Shown: positions 8,453 through 16,636 of the stretch, piece by piece
Layout: each line of letters starts with the position of its first letter
How positions within the stretch are numbered: position 1 is the first letter of the stretch
NCBI RefSeq assembly: GCF_000016525.1
Contig: NC_009515.1
Location: 335,001-399,000 of the forward strand
Length of the DNA: 64,000 bases
Reading direction: 5' to 3'
DNA from: Methanobrevibacter smithii ATCC 35061
GTDB lineage: Archaea; Methanobacteriota; Methanobacteria; Methanobacteriales; Methanobacteriaceae
Position numbers and translations under genes: made by a program
Notes under the pieces: model-generated
The model's input: the letters and a program-made list of their open reading frames with translations, nothing else
Databases searched by the model: none
Told to the model about the DNA's origin: nothing

Positions 8453-9535
8453 TTAGAATATGTATAATTGAGCGAGAATTCCAATTACACATAACCATAC
8501 AGTAACACCCCAATAGCTAAGTACAATCTTACGTTCAGACATACCATAATGATTTAATGTATGATGTAATGGTTCAACAGGCAATTTAATAATATTTGCT
8601 CTGTGTAACAAACTAACAACAACAGATGCTATTGGAACACCTAATGCAAGAACTCCAAAATAGGGAATATCAGATATAAGAACTGCAGCAGCATAACCTG
8701 TACCTAATACAAATGATCCAGTATCCCCCATAAATATTGATGCAGGATACTTATTGAATACTAAAAATCCTAAACATAATCCTGTTAAAATTATGAATAC
8801 AGGCATACCCCCCATATTTCCGCATAAATATAAGTAACAGCAGCATGCAAAGGAAGCAATACCTACAATTCCTGCAGCCAAACCATCCATCCCATCAATT
8901 AAGTTCACACAATTAATACAACCTAAAATAGCAATTATAACTACTGGAAATGCTAAAATTCCTAAATTAAATCCGCCGATAGTAGTTATAACACCAGTTA
9001 AACCTAATAATACACCTAAAAGAATTTGAAAAACGATTTTTTCAAGTTCTCCAGGTTCAGTTTTGATTGGAACTTCTCCAATAATTTCCACTTTACCTTC
9101 TTCTACCAACTTATCAATTTCTTTTTTAGCTTTTGGAGTAGCTACCCTAACTTCTTCATTAGGCTCAACATCAAGTCTGCCCAAAGTAATTACTTCATCA
9201 CAACAGTTTACAACAACTTTCTGAATTTCTTTAACTTTAAGACCAATTAAATCATCCAATAAACCTACAATTCCCCCTGCAAGCATAATATAAGACATGA
9301 TTAAAATTGGAGTATTATTATAATAAATAGCAATAATCAACAAAATTACAAATAAAAATGCAATACCACCCATTGTTGGAGTGCCGCTTTTATGTCTGTG
9401 TTCACTGACAATCGGATTATCTGCTATTCTTGCATTAAGTAAGATTCTTCTAATGCAATATGTACAAATTATTGCACCAAATAATGTTATTAAAAAAAGA
9501 ATTAACATATCCCCATTATTCATTTTACCACACAT
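8453..9535 (-). CDS. MraY-like glycosyl-phosphotransferase (pseudomurein)
   Basis: The 360-residue polytopic membrane protein belongs to the MraY/WecA (GT4) family. It transfers a sugar-1-phosphate from a nucleotide sugar to a polyprenyl phosphate. Hallmarks are GTPTMGG (51-57), the DD pair (94-95), NLIDGMDGL (about 211-219), MGDTGS (about 269-274) and HHTLNHYG (about 324-331). About 65 charged residues (101-168) are inserted after the DD pair where bacterial MraY has a short loop. The location beside a Mur ligase and an ATP-grasp ligase suggests that it makes the lipid-linked pseudomurein precursor. The start could be 9535 or the fifth codon (ATG at 9523). Confidence 0.87.
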   Translation of the reverse strand: MCGKMNNGDMLILFLITLFGAIICTYCIRRILLNARIADNPIVSEHRHKSGTPTMGGIAFLFVILLIIAIYYNNTPILIMSYIMLAGGIVGLLDDLIGLKVKEIQKVVVNCCDEVITLGRLDVEPNEEVRVATPKAKKEIDKLVEEGKVEIIGEVPIKTEPGELEKIVFQILLGVLLGLTGVITTIGGFNLGILAFPVVIIAILGCINCVNLIDGMDGLAAGIVGIASFACCCYLYLCGNMGGMPVFIILTGLCLGFLVFNKYPASIFMGDTGSFVLGTGYAAAVLISDIPYFGVLALGVPIASVVVSLLHRANIIKLPVEPLHHTLNHYGMSERKIVLSYWGVTVWLCVIGILAQLYIF

Positions 9536-9604
9536 AAATTATGTATCATATTAATTTTATTTCTAATGTTATATAAAATTAATTTAATAGTGTTTAAGTT
9601 ATTA

Positions 9605-10708
9605 TTAAATCAAATCTTCAACATATCTGTCTAATTGCTCTTTTGAATCTGCCCTGATTGTAATTCTTTGATATCCTTCAGGTCCGTGAACCACCCAATC
9701 ATTGTTTTTAAAGGATTTTAAAGGTTCGTTTAAATCCGGACCTTTGTAACGCCCAATAGGAATTTCTGTAGCATAATAATATTCCAATTTATCCTGAATA
9801 TCCTTAATGGAAAATTTGCCTGCAGCCATATTTACCAATTCACATAAAGAATTAACACCACAGGTGGCTGTTGTTAAATATCTGGTTCCATTAGGCCTTG
9901 TGTTAACTTCAATAGCATACAGTTGCTGTTCATCTTTTGAAAACATGAAATCCATTTCAAAAATACCGTCAGAACCTAAATTCTTAGCTACTTTATATGC
10001 AGTCCTCTGAACAAGATTATTATCCAATCCTTCAACTAAACAGGGAGCTGTTTTAATCTTATTTAAAGGATGAATTCCCTCCAAAGTTGTTTCTCCTTTA
10101 TAAATTGGAGATAAAGGCACATATTCACCATTATACCCCAATACTTCAATAGAAATTTCAGAACCTTCAATAAATTTTTCACATAAAGCATGGTCAAATT
10201 CTTCAAAATACTCTTTAACATCATCTAAAGATTCAGCTACTTTAATATCTTTTCCGCCCTGTCCCTGACCTTGCTTTAAAACAACCGGAAACTCCATTTT
10301 CAATTTGCTTTCAAAATCATCCTTAGCCAATATCTGATATTGTGGAGTAGGTACTCCTATTTCATTGTAGAACTCTTTGGTTTTAATTTTATCAGAAGTT
10401 AATCTAACTGCACGAACATTAGCTGCAATTACAGGAATATCAGTTTCAGCTTCAAGTTCCTCTTTCATTTTAGCTACTTCTATTAATGGAGGATCAATAC
10501 CAATCAAAGGTACAACAGCATCTACATTCTGACTGATAGCTATCTGTTTTGGACTGTCCATACCTCTAGGCACGATAAAAACCTGATCAGGCAAATCCAG
10601 ATTTATGGCATCTTCATTAGATTCAGTAATTATGCTTTCAATACCGTTTTCCCTAACATAATAATCTATATCATCATACAATCTTGAACCGATAAATAAA
10701 ATTTTCAT
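9605..10708 (-). CDS. ATP-grasp ligase (CarB-like), pseudomurein cluster
   Basis: This 367-residue protein has an N-terminal pre-ATP-grasp domain (MKILFIGSRLYDD) and an ATP-grasp domain. The ATP-binding lysine/glycine loop is VVLKQGQGQGGKDI, and the Mg-binding end is EVNTRPNGT. It resembles carbamoyl-phosphate synthase large chain and PurT-like carboxylate-amine ligases. The substrate is not visible. An ATP-grasp ligase of this type is a known part of the pseudomurein gene neighbourhood in Methanobacteriales, and the MraY-like and Mur-ligase genes follow it here. Its start overlaps the stop of the upstream protease gene by 4 nt, so translation is coupled. Confidence 0.8.
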   Translation of the reverse strand: MKILFIGSRLYDDIDYYVRENGIESIITESNEDAINLDLPDQVFIVPRGMDSPKQIAISQNVDAVVPLIGIDPPLIEVAKMKEELEAETDIPVIAANVRAVRLTSDKIKTKEFYNEIGVPTPQYQILAKDDFESKLKMEFPVVLKQGQGQGGKDIKVAESLDDVKEYFEEFDHALCEKFIEGSEISIEVLGYNGEYVPLSPIYKGETTLEGIHPLNKIKTAPCLVEGLDNNLVQRTAYKVAKNLGSDGIFEMDFMFSKDEQQLYAIEVNTRPNGTRYLTTATCGVNSLCELVNMAAGKFSIKDIQDKLEYYYATEIPIGRYKGPDLNEPLKSFKNNDWVVHGPEGYQRITIRADSKEQLDRYVEDLI

Positions 10709-11178
10709 AAAATCTCCTTCAAAATATTTATAAACTTGTAGGCTCCCTTTTGAACTGCTGGTGTTGGCTTATCTGAATAATCCATGGATTCAGGTTCAAT
10801 ACCAACAAATATTATCTTAAAATCATTATCTCGCTCTAAATATTTAACAAAATATGATAAAGACATTGAATGAGTTGAAATTCCAATATTAACAAAATCA
10901 TCCTTGTCTACAATTTTAAATTCACCAGGTTTACATCCCATTAAACATGCATCAACAAGAATTACATGTGAAGGCTGTTCTTTTCTAATTTTACCTGTGA
11001 AATTCTCAGGAACTGTCTTGCCATCAATGATTATTAAATTAGGATTTTCTAAATCTTTTAATTCATTAATTATAAAAGGCCCTACACCATCATCACATTT
11101 AAGCTCGTTTCCAATCCCTAATATAATCAATTTTTCATTATTTTCTAAAAATTCTTCCAGCTGTCTTTTAAATGAAAT
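10705..11178 (-). CDS. Hydrogenase maturation protease (HycI/HyaD type), possible ATT start
   Basis: The protein carries the signature of nickel-hydrogenase C-terminal endopeptidases. These are GIGNELKCDDGVGPFI at the start of the fold with the nickel-sensing Asp, and HSMSL further on. It would cleave the C-terminal extension of a hydrogenase large subunit after nickel insertion. No ATG precedes the fold. A TTG at 11130 lacks a ribosome binding site, while an in-frame ATT at 11178 sits 5 nt after GGTG. It adds SFKRQLEEFLENNEKL, an N-terminal helix like that in family members. I therefore prefer 157 residues with an unusual ATT start. The GGTG overlaps the stop codon of the upstream methyltransferase gene. 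Confidence 0.75.
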   Translation of the reverse strand: MSFKRQLEEFLENNEKLIILGIGNELKCDDGVGPFIINELKDLENPNLIIIDGKTVPENFTGKIRKEQPSHVILVDACLMGCKPGEFKIVDKDDFVNIGISTHSMSLSYFVKYLERDNDFKIIFVGIEPESMDYSDKPTPAVQKGAYKFINILKEIL

Positions 11179-11186
11179 AAAATCAC

Positions 11187-11954
11187 CTAATAATAATTTG
11201 CTTCAATAGTTCCAATTCCTTTTCCCATAATATATTTTAATTTAACATTAATTAAATCATTGCATTTTACATTTTTTTCATCTAAAGGAATTAACAGAGG
11301 CGGGTTTAACATAGGTGTAGGTCCGCAAACCAGATTATCATTAAGTTTGGTGATAGTTGTAATTTTCAATCCATTAACTAAAGAATCCTTATTGGCCTTA
11401 ATGGTTATTACCTTTTCAAAATCAGGATTTATATCATTTAGAAAATTAATTTCATCATAAATAACCGGTTTTGATAAAGTTTTGCAGTTAACATCTTCAT
11501 CATAATGAATGTAATCCCTCTCCAGGTGTGCAAGCTCTATAGTATTAATAATACCCTGAGGAATTATTTTACCATTCTCTTTCAGATAATTTCTTGCATG
11601 ATTCAATACTGGAACTTCTTCTTCATCAATAAGGGCAGTATCCAGCATTTCACAAACAATCAAATCACATTTTTTAGAAAAATCATATTTTAAAACATCT
11701 TCGTTAACAACTTCAATGTTTTTAAAGCTTTTCAAATTTTCTTTAGCACATCTACTTGCTTTAAAATCCTGTTCAATAGCTATTATTTCTTTAAAATAAG
11801 AATTTAGAAAAAAAGATAAAATTCCACTTCCGCATCCCAAATCATAAGCCAATTCCTGACTGGTGGATAACTCCTTAATAGCTTCGTAAAATGCTGAAAG
11901 TCTTTCCTCATCTTTTAATAAGTCAAAATGATAAGGAGTTGTTTTAAATTTCAT
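11187..11954 (-). CDS. PRMT-like SAM-dependent methyltransferase
   Basis: The 255-residue class I methyltransferase has SAM motif I DLGCGSG (about 39-45), the acidic post-I motif AIEQD, and the segment CEMLDTALIDEEEVPVL. In place and spacing that segment matches the double-Glu loop of protein arginine methyltransferases, and a beta-rich C-terminal half follows, as in that family. Arginine methyltransferase activity is thus plausible but unproven, because the first Glu/Met pattern differs from classic PRMTs. It lies between nikR and the hydrogenase protease gene and is probably co-transcribed with both. Confidence 0.65.
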   Translation of the reverse strand: MKFKTTPYHFDLLKDEERLSAFYEAIKELSTSQELAYDLGCGSGILSFFLNSYFKEIIAIEQDFKASRCAKENLKSFKNIEVVNEDVLKYDFSKKCDLIVCEMLDTALIDEEEVPVLNHARNYLKENGKIIPQGIINTIELAHLERDYIHYDEDVNCKTLSKPVIYDEINFLNDINPDFEKVITIKANKDSLVNGLKITTITKLNDNLVCGPTPMLNPPLLIPLDEKNVKCNDLINVKLKYIMGKGIGTIEANYY

Positions 11955-11969
11955 AAAAAAAAATAAGAA

Positions 11970-12413
11970 TTAATGGTGATGATCATGTTCATGATCTCTG
12001 TCACTGAATTCTTCACCATTAGCAGTAGTTGTGAGTTTTACGTGTTCTACCCCTTTAAGCCTCATTAATTTATCTGTCAACTCACGAATTTCACTGATAT
12101 CTCCGTTAACAACAACAATTTCCATACAATATTTTTCAGTCATATGAAGGTGCATATTCATGTTAATTTCATTTCTGAAACTATGTTGAATATCTGCAAG
12201 ATTTTCCATAACTCCAGTGTAATGATGATCATAAATAATAGTGATAATTCCAATTCTTTCTCCTTCCATCTCATTCATCCATTGATGTCTTACAATGTAA
12301 TCCTGAAGAGCATCACGAATACCCTTTGAACGAGACTGATAACCTCTCTCTTTTAAAACTTCATCAAAATCAGCCAATAATTTTTTTGGTAATGACATGC
12401 TTATTCTCATCAT
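11970..12413 (-). CDS. nikR: NikR-type nickel-responsive regulator
   Basis: The 147-residue protein has an N-terminal ribbon-helix-helix (RISMSLPKKLLADFDEVLKE) and a C-terminal ACT-like nickel-sensing domain. The four expected nickel ligands are visible: His in DIQHS, two His in HLH, and Cys in EKYC. The tail is His-rich (HEHDHHH), which may add metal binding. NikR represses nickel uptake genes when nickel is plentiful, and methanogens need nickel for F430 and hydrogenases. The frame is open upstream to 12491, but homologues begin at MMRISMSLP, so I place the start at 12413. A hydrogenase maturation gene lies two genes downstream. Confidence 0.9.
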   Translation of the reverse strand: MMRISMSLPKKLLADFDEVLKERGYQSRSKGIRDALQDYIVRHQWMNEMEGERIGIITIIYDHHYTGVMENLADIQHSFRNEINMNMHLHMTEKYCMEIVVVNGDISEIRELTDKLMRLKGVEHVKLTTTANGEEFSDRDHEHDHHH

Positions 12414-12510
12414 ACTAAAACATTCCATAATAATGTAATTTAGATATAATATTAAATTTAAAAATATATAAATGTTATGAAAAAATATCAATTTTATATT
12501 ACTTCATCAC

Positions 12511-12978
12511 TTATTCAACAAGTAAATAATAATCCCCATCTTCTTTTTTAATAGGTTTCAGAAGGTTTTTATTTTCCAGAGATAAAATAATGTGATACAT
12601 TTTAAAATTAGAAAGTTTTAAATCACCATAAAGCAAATGGCCTTCCAAAGTATACTTGGAAACTAAATTCTTATCATCAACCAACTCTTTAATTAGATTA
12701 TAAGATTCCTTTTCTTTAATATTTAATTCAATCTTCTCAACATCTTTTTTAGATTTGACAGCATTAATTTCCTTATCAGAAATAGTTAATTTAACACTGC
12801 TTCCATTAAACTCAATCAGGTTCTTTTCTGATAAGGTATTTAAAATTTGAACAAGATCATATTCATGAAACCCCAATTCATCTTTTAAAAATTTAATAGA
12901 AACACCGTCAGGATATTCAGGATTGAATATTTCCACTTGATTTAAAACAACTTCCTCTTTTTTTGTAATTGTAATCAT
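12511..12978 (-). CDS. Winged-helix domain protein, unassigned
   Basis: The 155-residue protein appears to hold two winged-helix-like units. One is at the N-terminus (GVSIKFLKDELGFHEYDLVQ) and one in the second half (KYTLEGHLLYGDLKLSNFKM), joined by a charged linker. No enzyme motif is present. It may be a small DNA-binding regulator. It lies upstream of nikR on the same strand, 97 nt away. There is no clear ribosome binding site in front of the ATG. Confidence 0.55.
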   Translation of the reverse strand: MITITKKEEVVLNQVEIFNPEYPDGVSIKFLKDELGFHEYDLVQILNTLSEKNLIEFNGSSVKLTISDKEINAVKSKKDVEKIELNIKEKESYNLIKELVDDKNLVSKYTLEGHLLYGDLKLSNFKMYHIILSLENKNLLKPIKKEDGDYYLLVE

Positions 12979-13110
12979 AAATAATCTATTTATATTATAA
13001 TAATTATCATTTTTAAAATTTTTGAAATCAAATTATTTCTAAAAAAACAGAAGCAAAAATCCCTTTAAAATTTATATTAATACTTTTTTAATTTCTAATA
13101 TTAATTAAGT

Positions 13111-13134
13111 AATACTTTTTTATAAAAAAGTATT
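13111..13134. repeat. Perfect 24-bp palindrome
   Basis: The two 12-bp halves (AATACTTTTTTA and TAAAAAAGTATT) are exact reverse complements. It could be an operator or a bidirectional terminator. No gene lies close enough to choose. Confidence 0.55.
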
Positions 13135-13162
13135 TATAACATGAAGCACAATCTAAATATAG

Positions 13163-13246
13163 GTTTGAAGTAAAAACATATTCAAAATTATTAAACATAT
13201 ATAACTATTCTGTCTTTTAATTACCCTCCTCTTTTTTACTTCGAAC
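13163..13246. repeat. Long inverted repeat, possible structured RNA
   Basis: GTTTGAAGTAAAAA (13163-13176) pairs with TTTTTACTTCGAAC (13233-13246), allowing one G-U. The loop is 56 nt, and the right arm is followed on the plus strand by a run of T. This could be a small non-coding RNA or part of a lost element. No reading frame uses it. Confidence 0.35.
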
Positions 13247-13365
13247 TTCACTTTTTTAAAAAAAAACACTATTTTTTGATTTAAAAAACTGTTGAAGATT
13301 TAGGAAAGTAACATATAACTTCAAATGCAAAAAAAGAATTTTCCAAAAAAAATAAAAAAGGATAT

Positions 13366-13613
13366 TTATTCTTTATCAAGATCAATACCCATTTTACCTG
13401 CAATTCTTGCAAGCAATACAGTAACAACTACAGCAACAATAGTTACAATGACTGCATATATTAATAATCATGTTACTGCTCCTCCAGCAGTGTAAAATTC
13501 TTCAATTAATTTTTGTATTGCTTCATTCCAAGCTAAACCTGCAACAAATGCAAATGCTGTAGTAATTAATGTTAACATAGTTTCCATTATCATTTGCTTA
13601 TTTCACTAGCCAT
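13366..13613 (-). pseudogene. DUF5654-like small membrane protein, broken
   Basis: A good ribosome binding site (GGTGAT) precedes an ATG at 13613 that reads MASEISK and then stops. One base later in frame the reading continues as METMLTLITTAFAFVAGLAW and onward, with two hydrophobic segments and an end IDLDKE at 13366. This resembles the small two-helix DUF5654 membrane proteins of archaea. Two lesions are present: a one-base loss in an A run near codon 7, and an in-frame TGA at 13470-13468 between the two helices. The intact product would have about 82 residues. Confidence 0.7.
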
Positions 13614-13885
13614 AATCATCACCTATATAAAATCTGAGAACAATACTAAGATGATAATATTTTTTAAATTTAATGTACAAATCATGTATTAAATAATTTT
13701 TGATTATACATCTTACACCATTCAGTACCATATATTGATTTTATTTTATTTAAATGTATTTTAAAATAATCAGTTCAATATTAACCAATGACTGATTACA
13801 TAACATACAATAACAAAATTAATCACTTTTTCCTAAAAATCCAAAACTAAAAAACTTAAATATTCCAACTATAAAATTAACATAT

Positions 13886-14437
13886 ATGAAAGCTGCAAAC
13901 ATATTCCATGACTTACGCAATATTTCATCAAAAGACATTATAACAAAAAACGAATTATTAAAGCTCTTAAAAAAATATTGCAAAATAATTTCACCCTATG
14001 ATTTAATGCTTGCAACAGCTAGAATGAGAGAAGAAGGAAAATATGTTCAGGCCAATTATCGTGAAAAATACTTGGAAGTTTATGTAAAATACTTCATCAT
14101 GCGTGTAAAAGAAATACTTGACAATAACAATTATCTAGATGAAGCTATTGATAAAGAAAGTTTTGATGAATCATTTAATTTATTAAAATATCAGTTTGAA
14201 AAAGAAAGAAACTACAGCATTGAAGAAGATAAGTTTCCTTTAATTTATATTATTACTGCTCTTTATACAACATTTATTTTAGAAGAGCCAATCCATCCAG
14301 TCGGAACTGAATTCCCCGGAAGTTTAAAAGTAGAAGAAAAAAATGGGGAGTTTTACTGTCCAGTTAAAGACAAACAAAAAGACAATGAAAATGCTATCTG
14401 CAATTTATGTCTAGCTGAACAAACCCCCAGAATTTAA
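13886..14437 (+). CDS. DUF2115 / UPF0305 family protein
   Basis: A 183-residue soluble protein of the DUF2115 family of methanogens. It is recognised from the helical N-terminal part and the C-terminal cysteine motif CPVKDKQKDNENAICNLC, which could bind a metal. The function is unknown. No ribosome binding site is seen, but a TATA-like TTAAATATT lies about 30 nt before the ATG, which suggests a leaderless transcript. The last 4 nt overlap the end of the convergent glutamate synthase gene. Confidence 0.8.
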   Translation: MKAANIFHDLRNISSKDIITKNELLKLLKKYCKIISPYDLMLATARMREEGKYVQANYREKYLEVYVKYFIMRVKEILDNNNYLDEAIDKESFDESFNLLKYQFEKERNYSIEEDKFPLIYIITALYTTFILEEPIHPVGTEFPGSLKVEEKNGEFYCPVKDKQKDNENAICNLCLAEQTPRI

Positions 14438-15930
14438 TTTTTTCTGTTTTCAGAACCTGCCATTGGAACACCGGTTAAAGCTGATGCTTCCATTGTTAAG
14501 GCCCTTAAGTTTTGTTTTTCCAATTTTGTAATATGGGTGTTTCCTGCCTGTTGAACAAGCATACATGCCTCATCAGTCATTGCATTTATATAATTAGCTA
14601 CTGCTTTACCCATTTCCTTGTAATCAAGTCTGTGTCTTAAGGACAGATCCTGTGTAGCTATTCCTTTACTACAGTTACCTTTATAACACATTTGACAGAC
14701 CCTGCAGCCTATAGAAATCAATGCAGCTGTTGCAATATATACTGCATCTGCTCCAAGAGCCAATGCTTTAGCTAAATCTGCTCCAGAACGAATTCCTCCA
14801 GCAGCTACCAAACTTACATCTTCTCTTAAATTAATTTCCTTTAATGCCTGATCTGCTTCCACAATAGCTGCAAGTGATGGAATACCTGAATGTTCCATAA
14901 TAACATCAGGTCCCGCTCCAGTTCCTCCCTGCATACCGTCTACAACAATTATATCTGCTCCACCCTTAGCTGCGATTTTTACATCAGAAGCTACTTTACC
15001 TGAAGCAAATTTAACAATGATCGGAACTTTCCAGTCAGTAATTTCACGTAATTGAGAAATCTTCATACTTAAATCTTCAGGACCTACAATATCCATGTGT
15101 CTTGCAGGTGATAGAGCATCAGACCCTACAGGAATTTTTCTGATTCTGGAAACTTCTGCAGTTACTTTTTCACCAAGCAAGTGACCACCCATTCCGGATT
15201 TTGCCCCCTGACCTATTTTGATTTCAACTGCATCTCCCTGTTTAAGATAATCTGCAGAAACACCAAATCTTCCAGATGCATACTGTGCTATAAGTTTATC
15301 AGCCAATTCACGTTCTTCAGGAAGCATTCCCCCTTCCCCAGTGTTTGTTACAGTTCCTGCAAGTGAAGAACCAATAGCTAATGCCATTTTTGCTTCTTTA
15401 CTTAACGCACCAAAAGACATTGCTCCAATCATTACAGGAGTATCTAATTTTAAAGGATTTTCAGCATATCTATCTCCCAATACAACATCTGTTCCGCATG
15501 GTTCCCTATATTTATCAATAGGAGGTCTTGATACCTGTGCAGGTATTACTACCAAATCATCAAAGTCAGGAATTTTTCTTAAAGCTCCAGTACTTCTGAT
15601 TTTATATGATGCAGACTGAGCTTTTCTTACTATTTCCACAACATCAGGGAATCCCCATGCTTCTCTTGCATCCTGCGGAATTGCATTTACTTCAATAGCC
15701 CTATTTGGACACATTTCCAAACAAATTCTGCACCCGACACATTTTTCCTGATTTAATGGGTACGGTTCACCCTGAATAATTTCATAAACTCCGTGAGGAC
15801 AGTTATTATAACATGAGAAACATCTTCCACAGATTTTTTCATCCCTGTCATCACACAAATACCAACAACAACCAGGCCTTCCAAAGTTTTTCTTACATAA
15901 AACCGGATTTCTTTCTACTCTATATGGCAT
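14434..15930 (-). CDS. gltB: Archaeal glutamate synthase, FMN-binding catalytic subunit (GltB2)
   Basis: The 498-residue subunit begins with two ferredoxin-type clusters (CGRCFSCYNNCPHG and CVGCRICLEMCPN). The TIM-barrel FMN/glutamate synthase domain follows, with GEGGMLPEE, GQGAKSGMGGHL and GGIRSGADLAKALALGAD. A further cysteine group, CRVCQMCYKGNC, lies near residue 425. It makes glutamate from 2-oxoglutarate and ammonia channelled from the glutaminase subunit, with electrons entering through the iron-sulfur clusters. In archaea the large bacterial GOGAT chain is split into separate genes. The other two parts lie directly upstream on the same strand. Confidence 0.92.
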   Translation of the reverse strand: MPYRVERNPVLCKKNFGRPGCCWYLCDDRDEKICGRCFSCYNNCPHGVYEIIQGEPYPLNQEKCVGCRICLEMCPNRAIEVNAIPQDAREAWGFPDVVEIVRKAQSASYKIRSTGALRKIPDFDDLVVIPAQVSRPPIDKYREPCGTDVVLGDRYAENPLKLDTPVMIGAMSFGALSKEAKMALAIGSSLAGTVTNTGEGGMLPEERELADKLIAQYASGRFGVSADYLKQGDAVEIKIGQGAKSGMGGHLLGEKVTAEVSRIRKIPVGSDALSPARHMDIVGPEDLSMKISQLREITDWKVPIIVKFASGKVASDVKIAAKGGADIIVVDGMQGGTGAGPDVIMEHSGIPSLAAIVEADQALKEINLREDVSLVAAGGIRSGADLAKALALGADAVYIATAALISIGCRVCQMCYKGNCSKGIATQDLSLRHRLDYKEMGKAVANYINAMTDEACMLVQQAGNTHITKLEKQNLRALTMEASALTGVPMAGSENRKN

Positions 15931-15949
15931 ACACTTCCCTCCTATTCAA

Positions 15950-16633
15950 TTAATGACCGTAAAATGGTCTTGCACTTTCCGGAACTATTTTTTTAAATTC
16001 TTCGTACTCATCTTCCTTTAAATCAAAATCATATTCTTCCAGTAATTCTTTTAATTCAAGTTTATCTTCCCATGTTAATTCGTCAATTTTAGCATTGTAT
16101 CCCAAGCTTTTAACTTCGCCCTTAACATAAATCACACCACGAATAATGGATTCTGCCACATCTTCTCCTACATCACCTAAGATAACAATACGGCCACCCA
16201 TCATGAATATTCCAGTCATGAATCCTGAATTTCCACCAATGACAATAGTACCATTTTTCATGATTTCTCCAGTTCTTGAACCTACTGATTTACGAACAAC
16301 AACTGTTCCGCCATATATTCCCTGTCCTGCTCCGTCACCAGCTGATCCTTCAACAACCACTTCACCGTCAGTTAAATTATCTCCAACAAACCATCCTGCA
16401 TTACCATTGATTTTAATTTTTGGTCCGTCACACATGGTTCCTGTAAAATAACCTACAGAACCGTCCAGTTCAATGTTTACTTCATCAGTTACTCCTGCAA
16501 CCAAATAATGCATTGCATTAGGATTTTTAATAAGTATTTTATCATAATCTTTTGCAGATTCTTTAACCTGTGAATTTAGTTCACGTGGAGAAAGTGATGC
16601 TGCATCTAATTCTTTTATTTTCACTAAAACCAA
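15950..16633 (-). CDS. Archaeal glutamate synthase, GXGXG-domain subunit (GltB3)
   Basis: The 227-residue protein is a right-handed beta-helix of GXGXG repeats (GNAGWFVGDNLTDG, GSAGDGAGQGIYGG, GNSGFMTGIFMMGG). It corresponds to the C-terminal structural domain of bacterial GltB, which helps form the ammonia path and hold the subunits together. It sits between the glutaminase and the FMN subunit genes with gaps of 3 and 19 nt, as expected for a single operon. Confidence 0.9.
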   Translation of the reverse strand: MVLVKIKELDAASLSPRELNSQVKESAKDYDKILIKNPNAMHYLVAGVTDEVNIELDGSVGYFTGTMCDGPKIKINGNAGWFVGDNLTDGEVVVEGSAGDGAGQGIYGGTVVVRKSVGSRTGEIMKNGTIVIGGNSGFMTGIFMMGGRIVILGDVGEDVAESIIRGVIYVKGEVKSLGYNAKIDELTWEDKLELKELLEEYDFDLKEDEYEEFKKIVPESARPFYGH

Positions 16634-16636
16634 CTC

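Larger units (their letters stand above)
12979..13365. other. Intergenic stretch with inverted repeats
   Basis: There is no gene in these 387 bases. They contain a perfect 24-bp palindrome (13111-13134) and, 28 bp further, a pair of 14-bp inverted arms (13163-13176 and 13233-13246). In RNA from the plus strand the arms would form a long stem with a single G-U pair. The rest is A/T homopolymer runs. Confidence 0.5.

Noticed and set aside
13241-13247. TTCGAAC as the T-loop of a tRNA
   Set aside because: No acceptor, D or anticodon arms surround it. It is one arm of a long inverted repeat.
13468-13470. In-frame TGA read as selenocysteine in the DUF5654-like gene
   Set aside because: There is also a frameshift upstream in the same gene, no SECIS-like structure was seen, and the family has no Cys at that point. 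A pseudogene explains both lesions.
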